Origin: Melanocharis versteri
Lineage: Eukaryota > Chordata > Aves > Passeriformes > Melanocharitidae
Direction of reading: 5' to 3'
Length of the DNA stretch: 64,000 bases
Assembly: GCA_013397845.1 (NCBI GenBank)
Contig: VZTG01006780.1
Location: forward strand, 1,499,693-1,563,692
Under the pieces are notes generated by a model, which saw nothing but the letters and a program-made list of their open reading frames with translations, made no database searches and was not told the origin of the DNA. Shown here piece after piece: positions 49,851 to 64,000 of the stretch (the stretch's first letter is position 1; every line of letters begins with the position of its first letter). Made by a program: the position numbers and the translations under genes.

Positions 49851-52830
49851 CATCACGCTAATAGGCTTTATCTGCTGCCCCTGTGCCACACGGGGCTTAT
49901 GAGTCTTCTCATACTCTGCAGAAAGGTAAATCTGTGTTGGTCCAGGCACAGAAACCAGAATTCTTATGCTTGGTCTCAGGGGAGGGTTTTGACACAGCTG
50001 CATCAAAACAAAGAATTAAAGATGAGTAGAGGAAGTACACTTGTGTTACAGACCTTTGTCCATTCAAAATGAGCTGGAGAAGAGGTAGTAGTCTAACAAT
50101 GTCATTTTGTGTCATGGGTGATGACCTTGAAGACACTGAGGACTGAAAACGTCCTCACGGAAACTTTCATACGTATGCCAATGCTGTGACTTGGTCACAG
50201 GCTGTTACTTAAGCAGGTGTCTCCAAGATTCAGGCCCTGCTCTTCCTGAGTGCTGTGCTGTATGATCAGCTCTGACCTGGAAAACTGAAATCATATTAAA
50301 ACTGTACTTGTTACAGACTGAACATTTTATAGTTCTGTCACAGTGTGAAGGCCCCAGAGAGCAAATTAATAAAGGTTTTATATGCATTTATATAAAAAAA
50401 GTCACCTTTAAAAAGTCAGCATGAAGTTTTTATTTTCTGTCCTCCAGGAAAATCCATCTATTCCAACAAATCCCAGAGAATCAATACTTGTTTAGAAAAC
50501 TGTAATAACTGAAACATTAATCCTAATGCCTTTTAAATGCCTCTATTAGTGGTTTCTAAGTTTACCACAGGCTATGTGGTAAGGGTAATGAACAAAATAG
50601 GGTAAGCTTGGAGCATGGGTCTTTTGAGGATACCTATACATGACATGCATAGCTCTACTCACTGGTCCAAGAATATGATATCAAAATGGGTGAAATAATT
50701 TCTTTGTTCCCATGACAAGAATACATCCCATATGGAAGTCATCAGTATCAATGCTAAGCTTCCCTGTAAGCCCTTTTGAGCCACTCTTATTAAATATACA
50801 TTACACATACACCTGTACAAGTCGAAGTCTTGGAAGAACACATCTATTCCCCAGGAATCAAAGTGCTTTCAGTGCAGATGCCTGCGGGGGGACAGTGATA
50901 ATAAAGCAGCCAGAGAGCCAAAGGAATGCTGAGATTTCAGAGCCTGCGTGATTACCCACAGCTGTACAAACAGTACAGTGGAGAAAACAGACTGACCTTG
51001 GCCATGTTTTGAGAGTGCCTGATAACCAGGTCCTTCAACAAGCCCTGTTTCAACATGAAGAGGAAAGAAGAGATGGTGACCCTAAGGAACAGGAGGAAAC
51101 CCAATAATGACTGAAGCAGCAACATTGCAAGTCAGCAGCTTGAACATCTTCAGAGGGCTGGTCTGGGACAAAACTGGTCAGTGATGACAGACATCTGCCT
51201 TCTGTACCTGGCAGTGTGAGAAATGGATTAAACCAGATCTATTATGACGGCAATATCTCAAGTACAAGTAGAAAGCACACTTCAAAACATAAATTACTGT
51301 GCTTTGGCCATCCCAGCAATATCTATGGCAGAGAAATTTTAGACTGTTTGCAAGAATTTTGAAATAGAATTTAAAAAGCAGACAGTGTTTCAGTGTATTT
51401 CTAAATCCACAGGGTCGTGGCTATCTTTTTCCAGCTTATTAGTGCCTATATCCTACTGTATAGAGAGAGCACTGAGGGGGCCCATACTAGCAAATAATTA
51501 CAACGTTCATCTCACTGACCTCCCTTTCACCCTTGCAAACAGGTATTTTCTTTACTGTTTCTTCACATGTCTGGGGAACACACCCTCCAACACTTGCAAA
51601 AACAAACACTATCACTGGGCTGGCCATCAGCATCCCCTCTAACTTTTATCTTGGGCTGTGTCCCTCTAGGATTGTTAAGTTACACGCTTAACCTCAAGGA
51701 ATCTCTCCTCTCCCTGTGGTGGATGAAACACAATGGATCAACTAACTGGTAGAGATGTTTGGCCCATAAATGACAGAGGCTTGATTCAGGATCAAAGCCA
51801 AAAACTAACTCTTCCAGAATATCCCATACCTCAGAGCAGGCTGTGGGGATGATCCTCAGAATGGCTGTAGGAAACAGCTTGAGGATTGAAGGAAACCTTA
51901 GCTTTGTTGAGCTGGAAAACTTAGCATCACACAATACTTGTTCTTCTCACCTTTTGAATTCTGCCCTTGCAATGTGCAAATCCTTAGGCATTCCTGTGTT
52001 CACTGCCATCCAGCATCTTGGTAAGAAGAAAATAAAAAAAAAAAACCTCAAAACACAACAAGGGCAGTGAGAAGGTGGAAGAGGATCAGAAGGTGAAGGT
52101 CACTATTCTGTCACTTAGTCATTTGTGGAAGACTCCCTTCCTAGCACAGGCAGTATGAAAGTGTTTCCCTGTTAAGACTTCATCTATAGCTGCTGCCAGC
52201 TTGGCAGGGAAAGCAACTCTCTGATGAAAACAAATTCCCGTGTTCCCATGACATTGAGTTGCTCCTGCAACACTGCAGCTGTCAAAAAACTTGAGTGACT
52301 CCAAGGAGAAACTGCATTTACCCTGGCTGTTTTGCTCACCCTTTTCAAACATTAATTTTATATTCTACAGTCAGCCAAGCAACTCTTTACAAATTTTACA
52401 ACCCATTCTCCCAAGAGCCTGAAGGCAGAAGGCATTCACACAGAGCACAACCTGAGAACTAAAGCATAAAATACATGAAAACACATAAAGCCTGTATGGA
52501 CAGTCCTGAATAAGGTCAGTGAATCTGCCTACACCTTCGTGAGCAAGCGCTCACCTGACTGATAAGTTAAGAGTTAAAACCACACCACATTAAAAGCTGA
52601 TGAAAGCACAGGTAGGCATGGCACATTATTTAGATCTGCCGTACAAAAATCCTGCATCTGATTTATGAGAAAGTGTATGGAGCATGTCCTCACCAGATTA
52701 TCCACCAACTGCATATCAAGAGCTTTAGAACAAATTTACAGAATGAATAACTACAAATTGTATGTAATGAGTAGCTGGGAAACAGGATAAAATGCAAGAT
52801 GGGTCTTTTAAAACTACATCACGCCAAACG
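49851..52830. other. Intergenic, nothing recognised
   Basis: Ordinary AT-rich sequence with short unlinked frames and no repeat family that I recognise. Confidence 0.45.
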
Positions 52831-52834
52831 AAGC

Positions 52835-53660
52835 AATTACCTTTCTTGGATGTGATTAACTCAATCCCACTTTAGACACAGGTAACATGGTCTGTCTCAA
52901 CTATTGGACTTCAGTAAAGCATTTGATTCAGTGCCACAACTTTGGTGATTAAAAGGCAAACTGGAGAAGATGGAGATTAGTCAGCAAACTGTAAAGCAGT
53001 GAGGAACTGCCTTCAGGGAAGAAGCCAAGTTGTGTTGGAAAGATTCTGTGCTGGGATGAGTGGGTTCCACAACTACCAGTCTTAGGACTTTCAATATTTT
53101 TACTGACAGTTTAGATATTAAAAAAAAAAACAGGAGTGTTGTGAAACAGGACTGATATGTGATGAAATCTGTCAACAGTAGACAGCTGGAGGGTGTTGCT
53201 GGTACACAAAAAGTTATGGATATCACAGGCAGAGATCTCTCAGAGATGAAATTATACAAATAGAGTCAAATGGTGTAGTAAAAATCAGACAGAAAAGCAG
53301 TAGAAATTATTCTAATAGCATTGTGGAAAAGGCACTGGGGAAACTTCATCTGGAATATTGTATACCATTCCAGTTAGATCTGTTTTCAGAAAGCACTCAA
53401 ACTGGAACAGGTGCTGTGAAGACATATCCAGGAAAATTACAGGGAATAGACAGCCTGTTCTATAACACATTGGAAGAACTTCAGCAAAGCAAAGGATGAG
53501 AGAGCTTATGATTTCTCACCATAAACACTGTGGGGGGACAGGAAGGAAAAAGTCAAACTGGTTAATCTGAAGGACAATCTGACTCAAAAATACTTGACTG
53601 CCAGCTGGTCATCAACAGACCAAGTCTTGAAATGAGAGGAAAGTTCCTAGTTACCAGAGG
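52835..53660 (+). mobile_element. Old CR1-like LINE with reverse-transcriptase motif
   Basis: Bases 52904-52933 encode LDFSKAFDSV, a hallmark motif of CR1-clade reverse transcriptase. Further along, the sequence has AGGTGCTGTGAAGACATATCC and TTCAGCAAAGCAAAGGATGA, like the CR1 3' UTR, then TTGAAATGAGAGGAAAGTTC. It is heavily diverged and rearranged. The right edge is uncertain. Confidence 0.7.
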
Positions 53661-56600
53661 CATGACCAAAAAGGCTACCCACAGAGGAAGACAGCTGCAA
53701 ATGTTGCTGCTTTTCAGTATGAGATCTCTTTCGTTTCCAAAGAACCTCTACCACATGGCTGCCTGCAGCAACCCAGACCAGTGCTCCAAGAAATCAGCTT
53801 CCATCTCTGTTCCTGCTCCTGCCCTCACAGCAGCTGGTGGTGGTGTCCCAGGAAGGTGTTCCTCAGCTCTGGTCTTACACAAGTAGGCATCTCACTGATT
53901 GCACAGACTTGAGAGGCAAGTCTTTGAACCTCTGTCTCCCAGCCCTCAAGGAAGGTCACTCCGTTCTCTCACAGTGGTGTGCAAAATACAAAATCCTCTT
54001 TTATTTCTCCAGCTGCCAGTTTTCCAGAGGCGGTCTTCAATTTGATCTTAGGCAGCAGTTAAACAGCTCATTTCTCCAGCCCAGGTGCTTCCTCCACCAC
54101 GGCGACAGGAAACGAGCAGTCTCTGAGGCAGGCAGGTTGCCGAGCCCCTGTGTGGTGTTTCTTCCACTGCACTGCTCCCTGCCCCTGGCCCAGCGCTGCA
54201 GCGTGCCCTGCTCTTGGCTGTGGCAGCACAAGTGTCTGCGGGGACCTGCCTGAGCCAGAACCTGCTCTGTCCAAAACACACGCACCACTGCAGTTGAAAG
54301 GGAGGGGCACGCAGGCTCCTGGGGAGAGGAGAAGGAAGGGGAGGCACTGTTGATTATCCATCTTATGGCTACACATCCATAGGGCCTTTCCCCATAGTGG
54401 GAAAGAAATGTTTATTTTGAAAGGTTTAACATTATCTTTTCTGGACCCAACAACTTTAAAAACAGCATGTTGATTATGGTGGACAGTCAGGTGCTAAGGA
54501 ACAACACAGAAGTGCTCTTTTGTATTTTTGGACTGCAAAACCTCCTTCTTGGAAGAAGGCGCAGAGGAGAGTGAGGGTCAGACAATAGGACTGTAAGCTC
54601 TGACAACTGCACCAACTCATCTGGAGCACCTTAGACCCCCCAAAGCCATGGATCATCTCTCGGGGACTGGCTTTCTATGTGATCATAGCGATGCACACTT
54701 TCACCACCACTGCTTTGACATGCAGCTGCACCTGCCCCTCCTTCCCAGCCTTGAGGCTGACCGTGAGGAAAATGCCCTTTGTCACTTTGTCATTGCTGGC
54801 CATGCCAGGTTTACTAAACCACCCACCTTTTTTATTCAGCATTGTACTGGCCTTGCAAGAATTGGAACTTCTCCAAATACTGCTTGAAGCCACCACACAT
54901 CTGCTCTCCCTCCTTGCTGGCAGGGGCTTTCTGCAGCCAGATGAAGGAGTGGGTACCTGCAGGGTGTCCCCTGCACCCCAGGAAAGCAGGGTCTGCTGGG
55001 AAGGTTAAAGCTGACTTTTTCTTTGCACATGCTGGCATCAAGAAGGTGCACAGAACTTGCCCATAGGTGCAGCTCATGTGAATGTCAGCTCTACTAGAAC
55101 CCAAGAGTCGCCTGGGTTTTGAGAAGGGAATCTTGCCAGTTTTCACAGAAAGCATTAACAGGGAACACACTGTGAGCAAGCTTGTGGAAGACAGGGAATA
55201 TGGGACAGGGCTGTTTTACATTTCTGTTACCACAGTACAATCCTGGCCTGGGCCCAAGGCTTCTCAAAACTGCCCAATACCTACTCTCACTGTGATAGCA
55301 TTCAGAGGTAAACCTGTTCCTATGCAGATGGGACAGACAATAAACAGTTCAGCAGCCTATCTTTAGAGCAGAGCTCCCGCACATAGACAGAAAAGTAGCT
55401 ATTTCGCCCACTCCTTTATATGCTGGCCCTGATGTCCCAGTCTGACTGACCTTTCACTAGTGTGAAACCTCTGAGGGCTATTTTCATCCTAGTGTAAATC
55501 AGCAGAGCTTCAGGGTTGGCATCACAGGAGGTTCTTACCTCATGGGGACTGTCCCAGCACAACCTTCCTCCAGAGCACACCTCTGGGCAGGAGATAACAG
55601 GATCTGCTGTACATGCTGACTACTGCTGGCTGTGGCTGTCCCCTGCCAGAGGAATCCTGAGCCAATCATTTAGAATTTCCCTCTTCCCTTCCTTAAGAGA
55701 GGCCCCAAACAACTAACAGTATCTTCCCTTCAGGCAGTGTTTCTGCCACCCTGCTCCCTCACTGCAGCCAGTGAGGAGGCGAGCAGTGCAGTTCTCTGTG
55801 GTCTTCTGTGGCTGAGAGAGAGGGAGGTGCCTGCAGAAAGCAATTTATCCCCGCTAAAATCTTAATCACGTCTCTCTCTGAGGAAGTGCCCAGGACAACT
55901 TTGCTCCTGAGATTGGTGCTTCATTTAGACACCTAAAATGAGGTGTGGACAAATCCACACCCTTCTGCTTCTCGCATGATATTTCACAAGCAGAAGTGTT
56001 GTAATTCTCCTGCTTGTTGCTGTCAGCCGCTAATGTTAGGTAGGATGTTAGATAAAGTACATCCACCCACGTTCTGGCAGAGCTCTTTCCCCCAAGTGAC
56101 ATAAATGATAATTTTCATCTTGCTTCACTAGATATTCAACACTGCAAAGTGCAAAGGATGTATATTTTCATATTCGGCTGTGATCAATAACACAGTTCCT
56201 ATCTATGGTAACAACAGCCCACAACACTGAGGGTTTGGATTCGATGTGGTGGTTGTCAGAATGGCTGTGTTTCGAAATCAATAGCCTGAGAGTCTTTCTC
56301 AGAAAGATTTGCATTGCATGATCAACAGCAACAGTAGTCCAAGCCAAGTTGATGAAAGAGACAGTTAATCCCAAAGAGCCAAGTCCCTGGAATGTGCCCT
56401 GCTCTGGGAGGGCATCACTCAGCTACGTGCATACAGCTGGGTATGTCTGGTGTAGCTGAAGCTGGTAGTTAGCCAGAGGTCTGGGGCTTGGTTGGTGGTT
56501 GGGGTTTTTTGCCTTTTTAATTTTTTTTAAGTAAGAAAAACATCCACAGTTGTTCCATAGGAAAAGAACAAGTAATCTACCCACATGGAATATATGCAGT

Positions 56601-59600
56601 TGTCCTTGTTTCCTCCTTGCTTACTTTCACCTTCTGCTAGTGTAATTTGAGTGACAAGATTTTTCCAAACACCAAATTAGGATAAACTGTAGTTGCGTGC
56701 AACAGATGAAGGGGAATAACCGGCAGGCTTTTAACAAATCAGGAATATGTGCACAGGGCAGATACTGAAATGCATAAACTTTGCACTGTTTTACAAAAAC
56801 AGCCAAAGGCAGAGCTGCACAGGTAGAGTCCTACAGCTGTAGGGTGTCTGTGCTTCACTTCCCACTCTCCCCTTCCCCTTGAGGCAGCTACTGCTGAGCT
56901 GTGACAGCAGAGCTGCATGTGAAGCAACTCCTAAACCACTTGAAGTTTTCAACCTGACATGTTAAAGCAAACTCCCCTCACCCAAGCAGGGGAGTGAAAG
57001 GAAGCCCAAACCATGATTCTTCAGGGAGGTAAAACACCCCAAGTGACACATCCCCTGGTGCCTGGGGAGGGCCATTTCCACATGAGAATGTCAGGGGTTT
57101 GCACCTGCTTTGCCCAGATGCACATGCCTACACCCTGCCCAGTGCAGTGAGGGACATGCTCTGAGTCTCAATCAGTGCAAAGTCAGGTCTGAGCTGATCA
57201 CATGTGAACACCTGCCAGAAGCCAACCTGTGAAACAGGCTTTCCTCATCATTGATCCTATGGAGCTACATACACCCTGGCAATGAAGCACCATCTCTAAA
57301 AAGCATCCCAAACATAAGAGGAAACAGTAATGACAGTCAAAGCTAGAACCATGTGAAACTGCATAGGTAGGCCACATCACCTATGGTGTTGGAGCATCAC
57401 TCGGCTGCATGGAAAACTACTGACTGACAAGTGCAAAGGCCTGAATTACATGAATTTTAAGGTGAGGTCCAGTCACTGACTATCTGCACTTTCCTAGGCT
57501 GCTGCATTATCAAGTGAAACGCGTCGGTGTTGATCATAAATGAAGGTACCAAGACATATCAACACCTTGTGTGGTGCTCGGTAGAGAAGACCCAGGGAAT
57601 GTTGCACTTCACCCTGGTTGGGTCTGACTGGCCAAAGCCACTTCTCTTGGCTGCCCAGCTGAACTGGCAGAGTTGACTTTTGCCACTCCAAGGACAAAAG
57701 GCCAGGACTGGGAGTGGCACATACTGCTCAAGAGAACATAGAAATGGTCAAGTTGTTACAGGGAGCTGACAAGATCTAGGAGAGTTGGGTATGCTGTCCT
57801 AACACCATCACAGGAGGGAGAAATAGCAGAGGTGGGAGCAAGGCAGTACTTTGTATCCTCCCATTCCAGCTTCCCAAGCTCTACTCTACCTAAAATACCT
57901 AGGAAAGCCACCACCATTCCAGCTGCTTACTTTGCCACCAGTAACAGCCAACTTATGTGAGCATTCCCCTTGTCTTGCTGCCTCAAGGACCAGAAACAGC
58001 TTCATTTCTCCTGGCGGAGGGAAGATGGTGCCTTTATTTCTCTGTCAGGCTTAGAAAGCCATGACATAGCAGAGCAGATCGGGGAGCCCAGATAAGGAAG
58101 AGCACAGGCTGAGTATGGGGCCAGGTGCCCAGGCGATCCGTTTGCAGGTAACCTTGCACACCCAGCACGTGGCACCTGAGCACTGGGAGGAAACTAAAAC
58201 AAGGGGCTGGGAAGTTGTGTAGCTGAGAGGGATTTGCATGGCTGTGCCCTACGTGCTGTAAGCTCCCACTGCTTACGTGCTGAGAGGGACAGAGTTCCTC
58301 CTGCCTGGCACAGAGCTGCCTCAGCCCTGGGCTGCGTGCTGCCCAGCTTGCACCTTGGCCCCACTTGGATTCACACGCGCCACACAATGCCTTCACACAG
58401 ATATATTTATCAAGCTAAAAAAAGTTCTGGTTAGCTGTTGTGTTGGCTGTGAGGCTGAGTTGCTCTATCTAGGAGGGGAAAAGAGGCCACCTGGAGCTGT
58501 AAAAATCTCACAAGCCTGCAAAATAAGGAGGGCAGCATGCTGGTGGGAGGTTGGATATTTACTGGAGTGGAAGAATTCCAGTACAGAAATGATTCATTTT
58601 CACTGCACGGTCCCTCCCCCCACCACAAAAAAAATATTTTCCTTTTTACATATTTCCTGGAATTTGTGATTGCACTAGAAGAGCACTTTATGCTCCTGTT
58701 ATGAAAGGGAATGCAGTCCAGTCGGACAAAGTCATTCTTCGAATAACTTTCCATGAAATCAAAAGTTACAACTGGACTGACTTTGGTGTAACAAGTCCTC
58801 GGAATATTGGTGGCTTCTGCAGTCATGTTTTTGTAGGCAGTCTGGATCTACAAGTTTTCCTAGTATAATAATTGCAGTAAGAACTGTGAGGTTTTGTAAC
58901 CAAACTCGTTTATGCTGGCAAAATCCCTTCTTTGGATGATAGAGAGGTGACTTGTACCACTTAATTTCTTCCAGTTTTTACTTGGGAGTTGCTGTTCTAT
59001 TATGAAACGTCTTTATGCTGTCTGCACAATAGGTGTGAATGATTACTTCTGCATTCTTGTAAACAGTACCCTTTTCTAGCACAGACAAGCTAAAGTGTCT
59101 AAACTATTTTATTTTGTATAATGCAAATATTAGAATATGGTTGGGGAAGAAAGAAACTACTGTCTTAAAACAAAATAGATTGATGCCCTACAATAGCCTG
59201 CAAGTCAAATTCTGTATGACAGTAAGAGAACAGAATTCACCAAAATAATCTAGAATATTTTCTTTTGTTGTTTTATCAGGGTTGGGATCTTTGTTTCCTA
59301 AGCAATCTGTATAAACATCTGCATGAACTTATAGCCTGTATATGTCTATTTTCATTTCTAAGATTCAAGTTAATCTTGTTTGCAGCATGCAAAGAAATTG
59401 AGCAGGACATGATACCACTAATCTCATCCCCACTTAGAAGTGCAGTAGCCCTGCAGTATCACTGCCTGGCCAGCCCAAGGGGCAGTGGGACACCCACAGA
59501 TTTGCCATTGCCGGTTTGACTGCAGATGGCCTAAGGAACTTCTGGGAAGCAGATGTTCCCTGGAGCATCTCCTGAAAGTGAAAGGGACCATGATGAAGGG

Positions 59601-62600
59601 AAAAAAGTTGTGGGGGTAAAAATCTAAGTATGGGGAAATATGGGGCATCTCCTTGAGGGTAGGATTTCACCTTGTATTTTGTCCTGGAAAGAATGGAGAT
59701 AGGCTCGGACTGTTCTTAAAGCAAAGATAAGCAGGTGTGTTTGATGGCTTAAAGTCGTTGAAACTCAATCTGTGCTTGTAGAGAGCAGCTTTATAAAATT
59801 TCCACATGTATGGCACACACCTTAGGAAAACTCCAGATCAGTACCATAGTGTTCCTTAAAATAAGCCCCAGAGATAACTCACACATCTCGGCAGATATGA
59901 GAGAGCTGATGAAGGGCAAAGAGTCTATCTATGTAAGACCTAAAAAGGAAGAAGGAGGTTTGGGTTACCTGAATTTGCAGATTGCTTCTGAGTGGCCCAT
60001 CGTGGGTTAGAATAATGAAAAACAGGACCTTTGTCCTAAAGCCTCCCCTTGACAACCTGTTTCTTGAGGCAACTTGGAGCTCACAGCAATTAGGCTGTGG
60101 GTGGGAGGAATTTGCTCTGGGAGTGTCAGGGCTATTCTGGCACCCTGTAGCTGGCTTTCCCCGGGGCTCCTCACTCTCCTGCACATCACAGGAGTAATGC
60201 ATATCCTTAATGTGACAGCAATGGGGCCTTGGGACATCAGGAAAGGTGGTGCTGGAAACAAACAGCCATTGCCATTGATTCAATGGCCTGCAGCTGATTT
60301 GCAATGAGGCCCAAGGGGTGTGCTCCTTCCTGCAGCAACCTGGGGCACAGCAAAGTCGCTCCACCCTTGTGCACGTGCAAAGAAGCCCATGAGCATGTAC
60401 AGAGAAATACCATCAGCCACAGTATAAATGGACTTGTATAAATTGGGTTGAATTCTTCTCTTACTGAGGTAAGGAGGTCAGTGGAAAGGGGTGACAAAAC
60501 AGCAAGCAAGGAAAACAACTTTTGCAGCAGCCCTGTGAATGTGTATGCAGCCGCAGGGTCAATGAGTGTGTGTCCCATAACCAGAGAAAGGATGTTGCAG
60601 TGCAGCAATCAAGGTATAAGAGAAGGAGAGTCTGGCACAGTTTTGGCTACCAGGCTGGCTAAAAAAAAGACTGTATCTTGTAGATATTACCCAAAAATAG
60701 TCTGCAAGACTAAAAATAGCATGGATATATCAAGGCCTAAAAAGAGATCAAAAATGAAGCCCATGAAGATTGTAAGTCATATGAGATGCAAAACTTTACA
60801 GCTTATAAAAGACAGTGATGAAAATTAAATTATACTAATTCACACTACCTAGTTTCAGTCTCCAATCACCTGAGCCAAAACAAGCAGACAGCTTTATTTA
60901 CTGGTTTTTTTATTTCTTCTGGGATGTACAAGCTGAAGGTGCTGTGTGCCAGACCTCCCATGCTTCTCACATACAGACCATGTTTCCTGCTTGCACAGGC
61001 CCCTCTCTTCTGCCAGCACCTCAAGCATGTGCTTTGGTGGCTACCTCAAAAAGTGCCTGGAGGACTGAAAAGGGGAGAAGCAAGAAACTGTCTGCGTCTG
61101 GAGGAACAGGCTGTGTGAATCCCACTCTGCAGGTCAGACACCTGCCTCAGGTTTGCAGGGTTTTGCAAAGTATTTCATGTGCCAACTTCTCTTGCCAATG
61201 GGTTGGGATGCCCACCAAATGAGGTTGGTGTCCTGGTCTTGAACAGAGAGCAGCAAATGTGATTATGAACAGGGACCAGCAGCTCACACAGGCAGCTGCC
61301 TAGCAAGTCTTGGCACCACCAGGGGTGTAGCCAGCTGCCTGGGGGCATTCTAGACTTTAGTTACAGACCCAGGACCCTTAGTTAAGCACATATCCTGCTA
61401 AGATACTCTAATCTTTCATCTGATTTAACCCTCCATCCCTGCTCAGGGGTATTAAGGGTTTAGTTCAGCATTTGCAACAGGACCCAGAGAGATGAAGAGC
61501 TTGAGGTGAAAGGGCAAGGTAAGCAGAGGGGCTGCAGCAGAGGCTGATCCTCGTCCCATCTGGGGAACAGCACAGAGCCCTGACATTTGTGCTGTGTGCT
61601 GCTCCAAGCACTGGACACGAGCTGGCTCAACATGAGCAGTCCCTCCATGAGCACACCAAGCTCAGTCCCAGAAAAGACAAGAGCAGCCATGGGAGGGGCA
61701 GGCAGGCTGCTGGGGCAGCTGCAGCACCCCCTGGGGCAGCATGGGGAGAGGAAGGGAGGGAACAGCTCTGCTGAAAGCCCTGCTTGTGCAGTCATAGCCT
61801 GTCTGCAACCACAGCTTGTAAGCAGCCATACGGACCCAACCAGGCTGGAGACTCAAGTCTTCTTCCAGCTGTTGTTGGAGTGTCAGCACCCCAGTCCAAT
61901 CCTACCCTGGCTGTTACCATTCTCCTAACCACCACTACCCTCCCAGTTTGTCAGCAAAACTGCTTGTACATGCTTCCCCTGGTCCTCTGGAATCAAAGTG
62001 AGCTGTGCTAGCTCAGACAGCTGAAACACAAGGTCTGCCTGTATCCAGTTCAATGCCAGTAAATAGGTCAAGGAAAGCTAGTGGGGTGTGTGTGTGTGCC
62101 TGAGTGCTGGGTGAGTGGCAGTCTCTTCAGCTGACAGACCTGGAGTTTACAGACTGACTTAGGCACCTCTGTGCTGATCCGCCCCATGCACCCAGGAGCT
62201 GACTTTGGCTTGCGTTCAGTGCAAGCTACACCAAGAGGGCAAGCCTGGTCAGAGGAACTCCAGATGTGCCCAACACTCTTTCATCCCTGCATGCTCCTTG
62301 ACTGCCTCTTCCCCCCCACTGCCAGTCATGGAGAAGGTTCCATGTAGGTCCAGCCGCAGTCAAGCAGAGCCACACCACCCTGTGCACACTGCCAGGGGCA
62401 CAGTCCCTCCCTCCTGGAACAACAGGGTGTGAAAGCAGGGGGTGTGGATGGTCCTAGTCATGCAGGGTGCATTCCCTCTGCCTCAGCACACAAGAGCATG
62501 ATGCCTTCTCACGCCAGCAGTTTTCATGCCCCTAGCTTCTTGCAGCTAGTGAGAAATGGTTTTGGTGATGCTTTAAATGCTCAGATCTTGACTACTGGGG

Positions 62601-64000
62601 CCTAGCAATGCTCTCATCCTACTTGTAATACATGTCCTGTGGTGTAGATGGCTTTGGGGTTGAACTTATGAGAGCACAGAATTTGCACGTTCTCACCTCT
62701 TCCTTCCTTCCTTCTCAAGCACTCTCAAATCAAGATGCCGCAAACAAACCACGTTCTTGCAAGCACCTGTACTACTGTTTTATGCAATTCAGAACTGCAA
62801 AATCACTTTCTCCTGATACCTTAGCAGGCATTAGTGTGAGATTCTCTGAAAAGGGATCCAAGGAGACCTGGTGTTCACTTCCCTGTACAAGCAAGAACCT
62901 TACTCTCTAAGACAATTACCAAGAGGGTGCTTGTGCCCATTCTTGTTTTTGGGGACTCTCCTTTCTCTTTGCCACCATGACTCATAAAACTCATTAAGCC
63001 AGAGTATGCTTAGCAGAATATTTAATTACACAGCTGCTGCAGGGTAGTGACAGAATCTATGTTTAACAGGCTGACAGCAAGATGGCTTTATCTACAAAGC
63101 TGTTTAGCTGTCAGTATAGCCAGTGCCATCCATAAGGCTGGGCAAGCCATACCAGGCACCAAACCAGCAAGGAGGAAGGGAAAAATTGTGCCAGGAGTAG
63201 GCTCAAGACACTAGTGATTTGCATAAACAGTCTGAAAACCTGCCTGTCATCACCATGTCTGGGGCAATGTGTGGAAACATTATCTGGTAAATCAACAGCC
63301 TTGCACTGCACAGTGACCTAGATAGGAAATACGATGCAAGGAGGGAGAAGGTGAGACTGTGCACTGTTGTAACGCATAGATCAGGTTATTTGCTGCTGCT
63401 TTTATTCTAGCTATGAGTTTAATAGTCAATAAACCACTTGAAAACAAGTTCTAGCCTCTCCCTTCCTTCTCAGACACTCTCACAGCAACACAGCATGCAA
63501 CCAGACCAATTTATGAACAATGTATTTCAGTACTTAGCAAAATATTAAGAAAATATCCTTAAAACCACAGTACACATCTCAACTACGTGTGCACGACTTC
63601 AAGGGTACAGCCTTAGGGTGTCTGAGAAGCTGCTCAGAGGGATTACACCAACATTGGAGTGACTACTTATCTCTTGTGTGTGTGAATAGGCTTGTTTACA
63701 TGAAGAAACTCTTTCCATTGTGGCCTTTGAGATCGCAATAGACGACTCAGTTGTGGCAGGCTAGGATATGCAAGGATGATTTTGCTCACTGGAATAAAAA
63801 AGGAAAGGGAAGTTTTTTGGAGCTAATGCATGACACTGTTAGAAATCCCCTCCCATTAGTACATTTTGTCCCAATTACTTAGAAGCCAAGCATGACCAAG
63901 TCATTTGTCATCAGTTTTGGTTTTGTGAGGTTTTTCTCCTTGTAATTTACCTTACAATTAGCACATTGCATCATGCATTCTAGCCTGGCTAAGGTCTGAT
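53661..64000. other. Intergenic, nothing recognised
   Basis: GC-richer patches at 53.8-54.4, 54.6-55.1, 58.0-58.5 and 61.5-62.5 kb open overlapping frames on both strands, none of which I recognise. Frames of over 110 residues include 53837-54253, 60448-60828 (basic C-terminus) and 61587-61928 on the plus strand. Their overlaps and lack of shared frame suggest chance. Short GT repeats occur near 62.09 kb. Confidence 0.45.

Noticed and set aside
1..64000. Bacterial-type features (operons, CRISPR arrays, insertion sequences) and tRNA or rRNA genes
   Set aside because: The sequence is clearly vertebrate nuclear DNA. No regularly spaced repeats were seen, and no tRNA or rRNA was noticed by eye; a covariance-model scan would be needed to exclude small RNAs.
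43751..64000. EGLN1, the expected divergent upstream neighbour of TSNAX
   Set aside because: No frame shows its MYND finger or prolyl-hydroxylase motifs, so it is not claimed in this window.

Overview
The window is nuclear DNA from a vertebrate, most likely a bird. Evidence: one compact spliced gene with canonical GT-AG introns, a CpG-island promoter, and about a dozen CR1-type (chicken-repeat-1) LINE fragments as the dominant interspersed repeat, with no Alu- or L1-like sequence noticed. No species can be named from the sequence alone. The assembly is draft quality: one 702-base N run, two isolated N bases, and a false tandem duplication.

The only gene I can support is TSNAX (translin-associated factor X, TRAX), on the minus strand, reading from a CpG island at about 42.7-43.4 kb down to a stop codon at 18771. 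All six coding exons can be joined by in-phase GT-AG junctions (42990-43005, 40965-41072, 36683-36797, 34933-35063, 20766-20893, 18771-19145). They total 873 nt, i.e. 290 residues plus stop, which is the length I recall for human TSNAX. The nuclear-localisation motif and the acidic residues of the C3PO nuclease centre are present. A 3' UTR of about 1.4 kb ends at a probable AATAAA (17355-17360). In other vertebrates DISC1 lies downstream of TSNAX on the same strand and EGLN1 lies upstream, divergently; neither could be recognised here.

Layout. 1-10370: non-coding, two CR1-like fragments, a GC-rich patch at 7.2-8.1 kb. 10371-15513: an assembly artefact in which the same ~2.75 kb locus is written twice, first broken by Ns, then complete. 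15514-17340: non-coding. 17341-43005: TSNAX, with five introns holding several CR1 copies. 43006-43450: promoter/CpG island with a ZNF143-like site. 43451-64000: intergenic, with two CR1 copies (one with a recognisable reverse-transcriptase motif), a possible LTR, and short ORFs that match nothing I know. I found no novel multi-gene system. The main items for a second look are the false duplication, the CpG-rich TSNAX exon 3 with its weak acceptor, the G-rich tract beside the exon 1 donor, the ZNF143-like promoter motif, and a lysine-rich ORF in intron 4.
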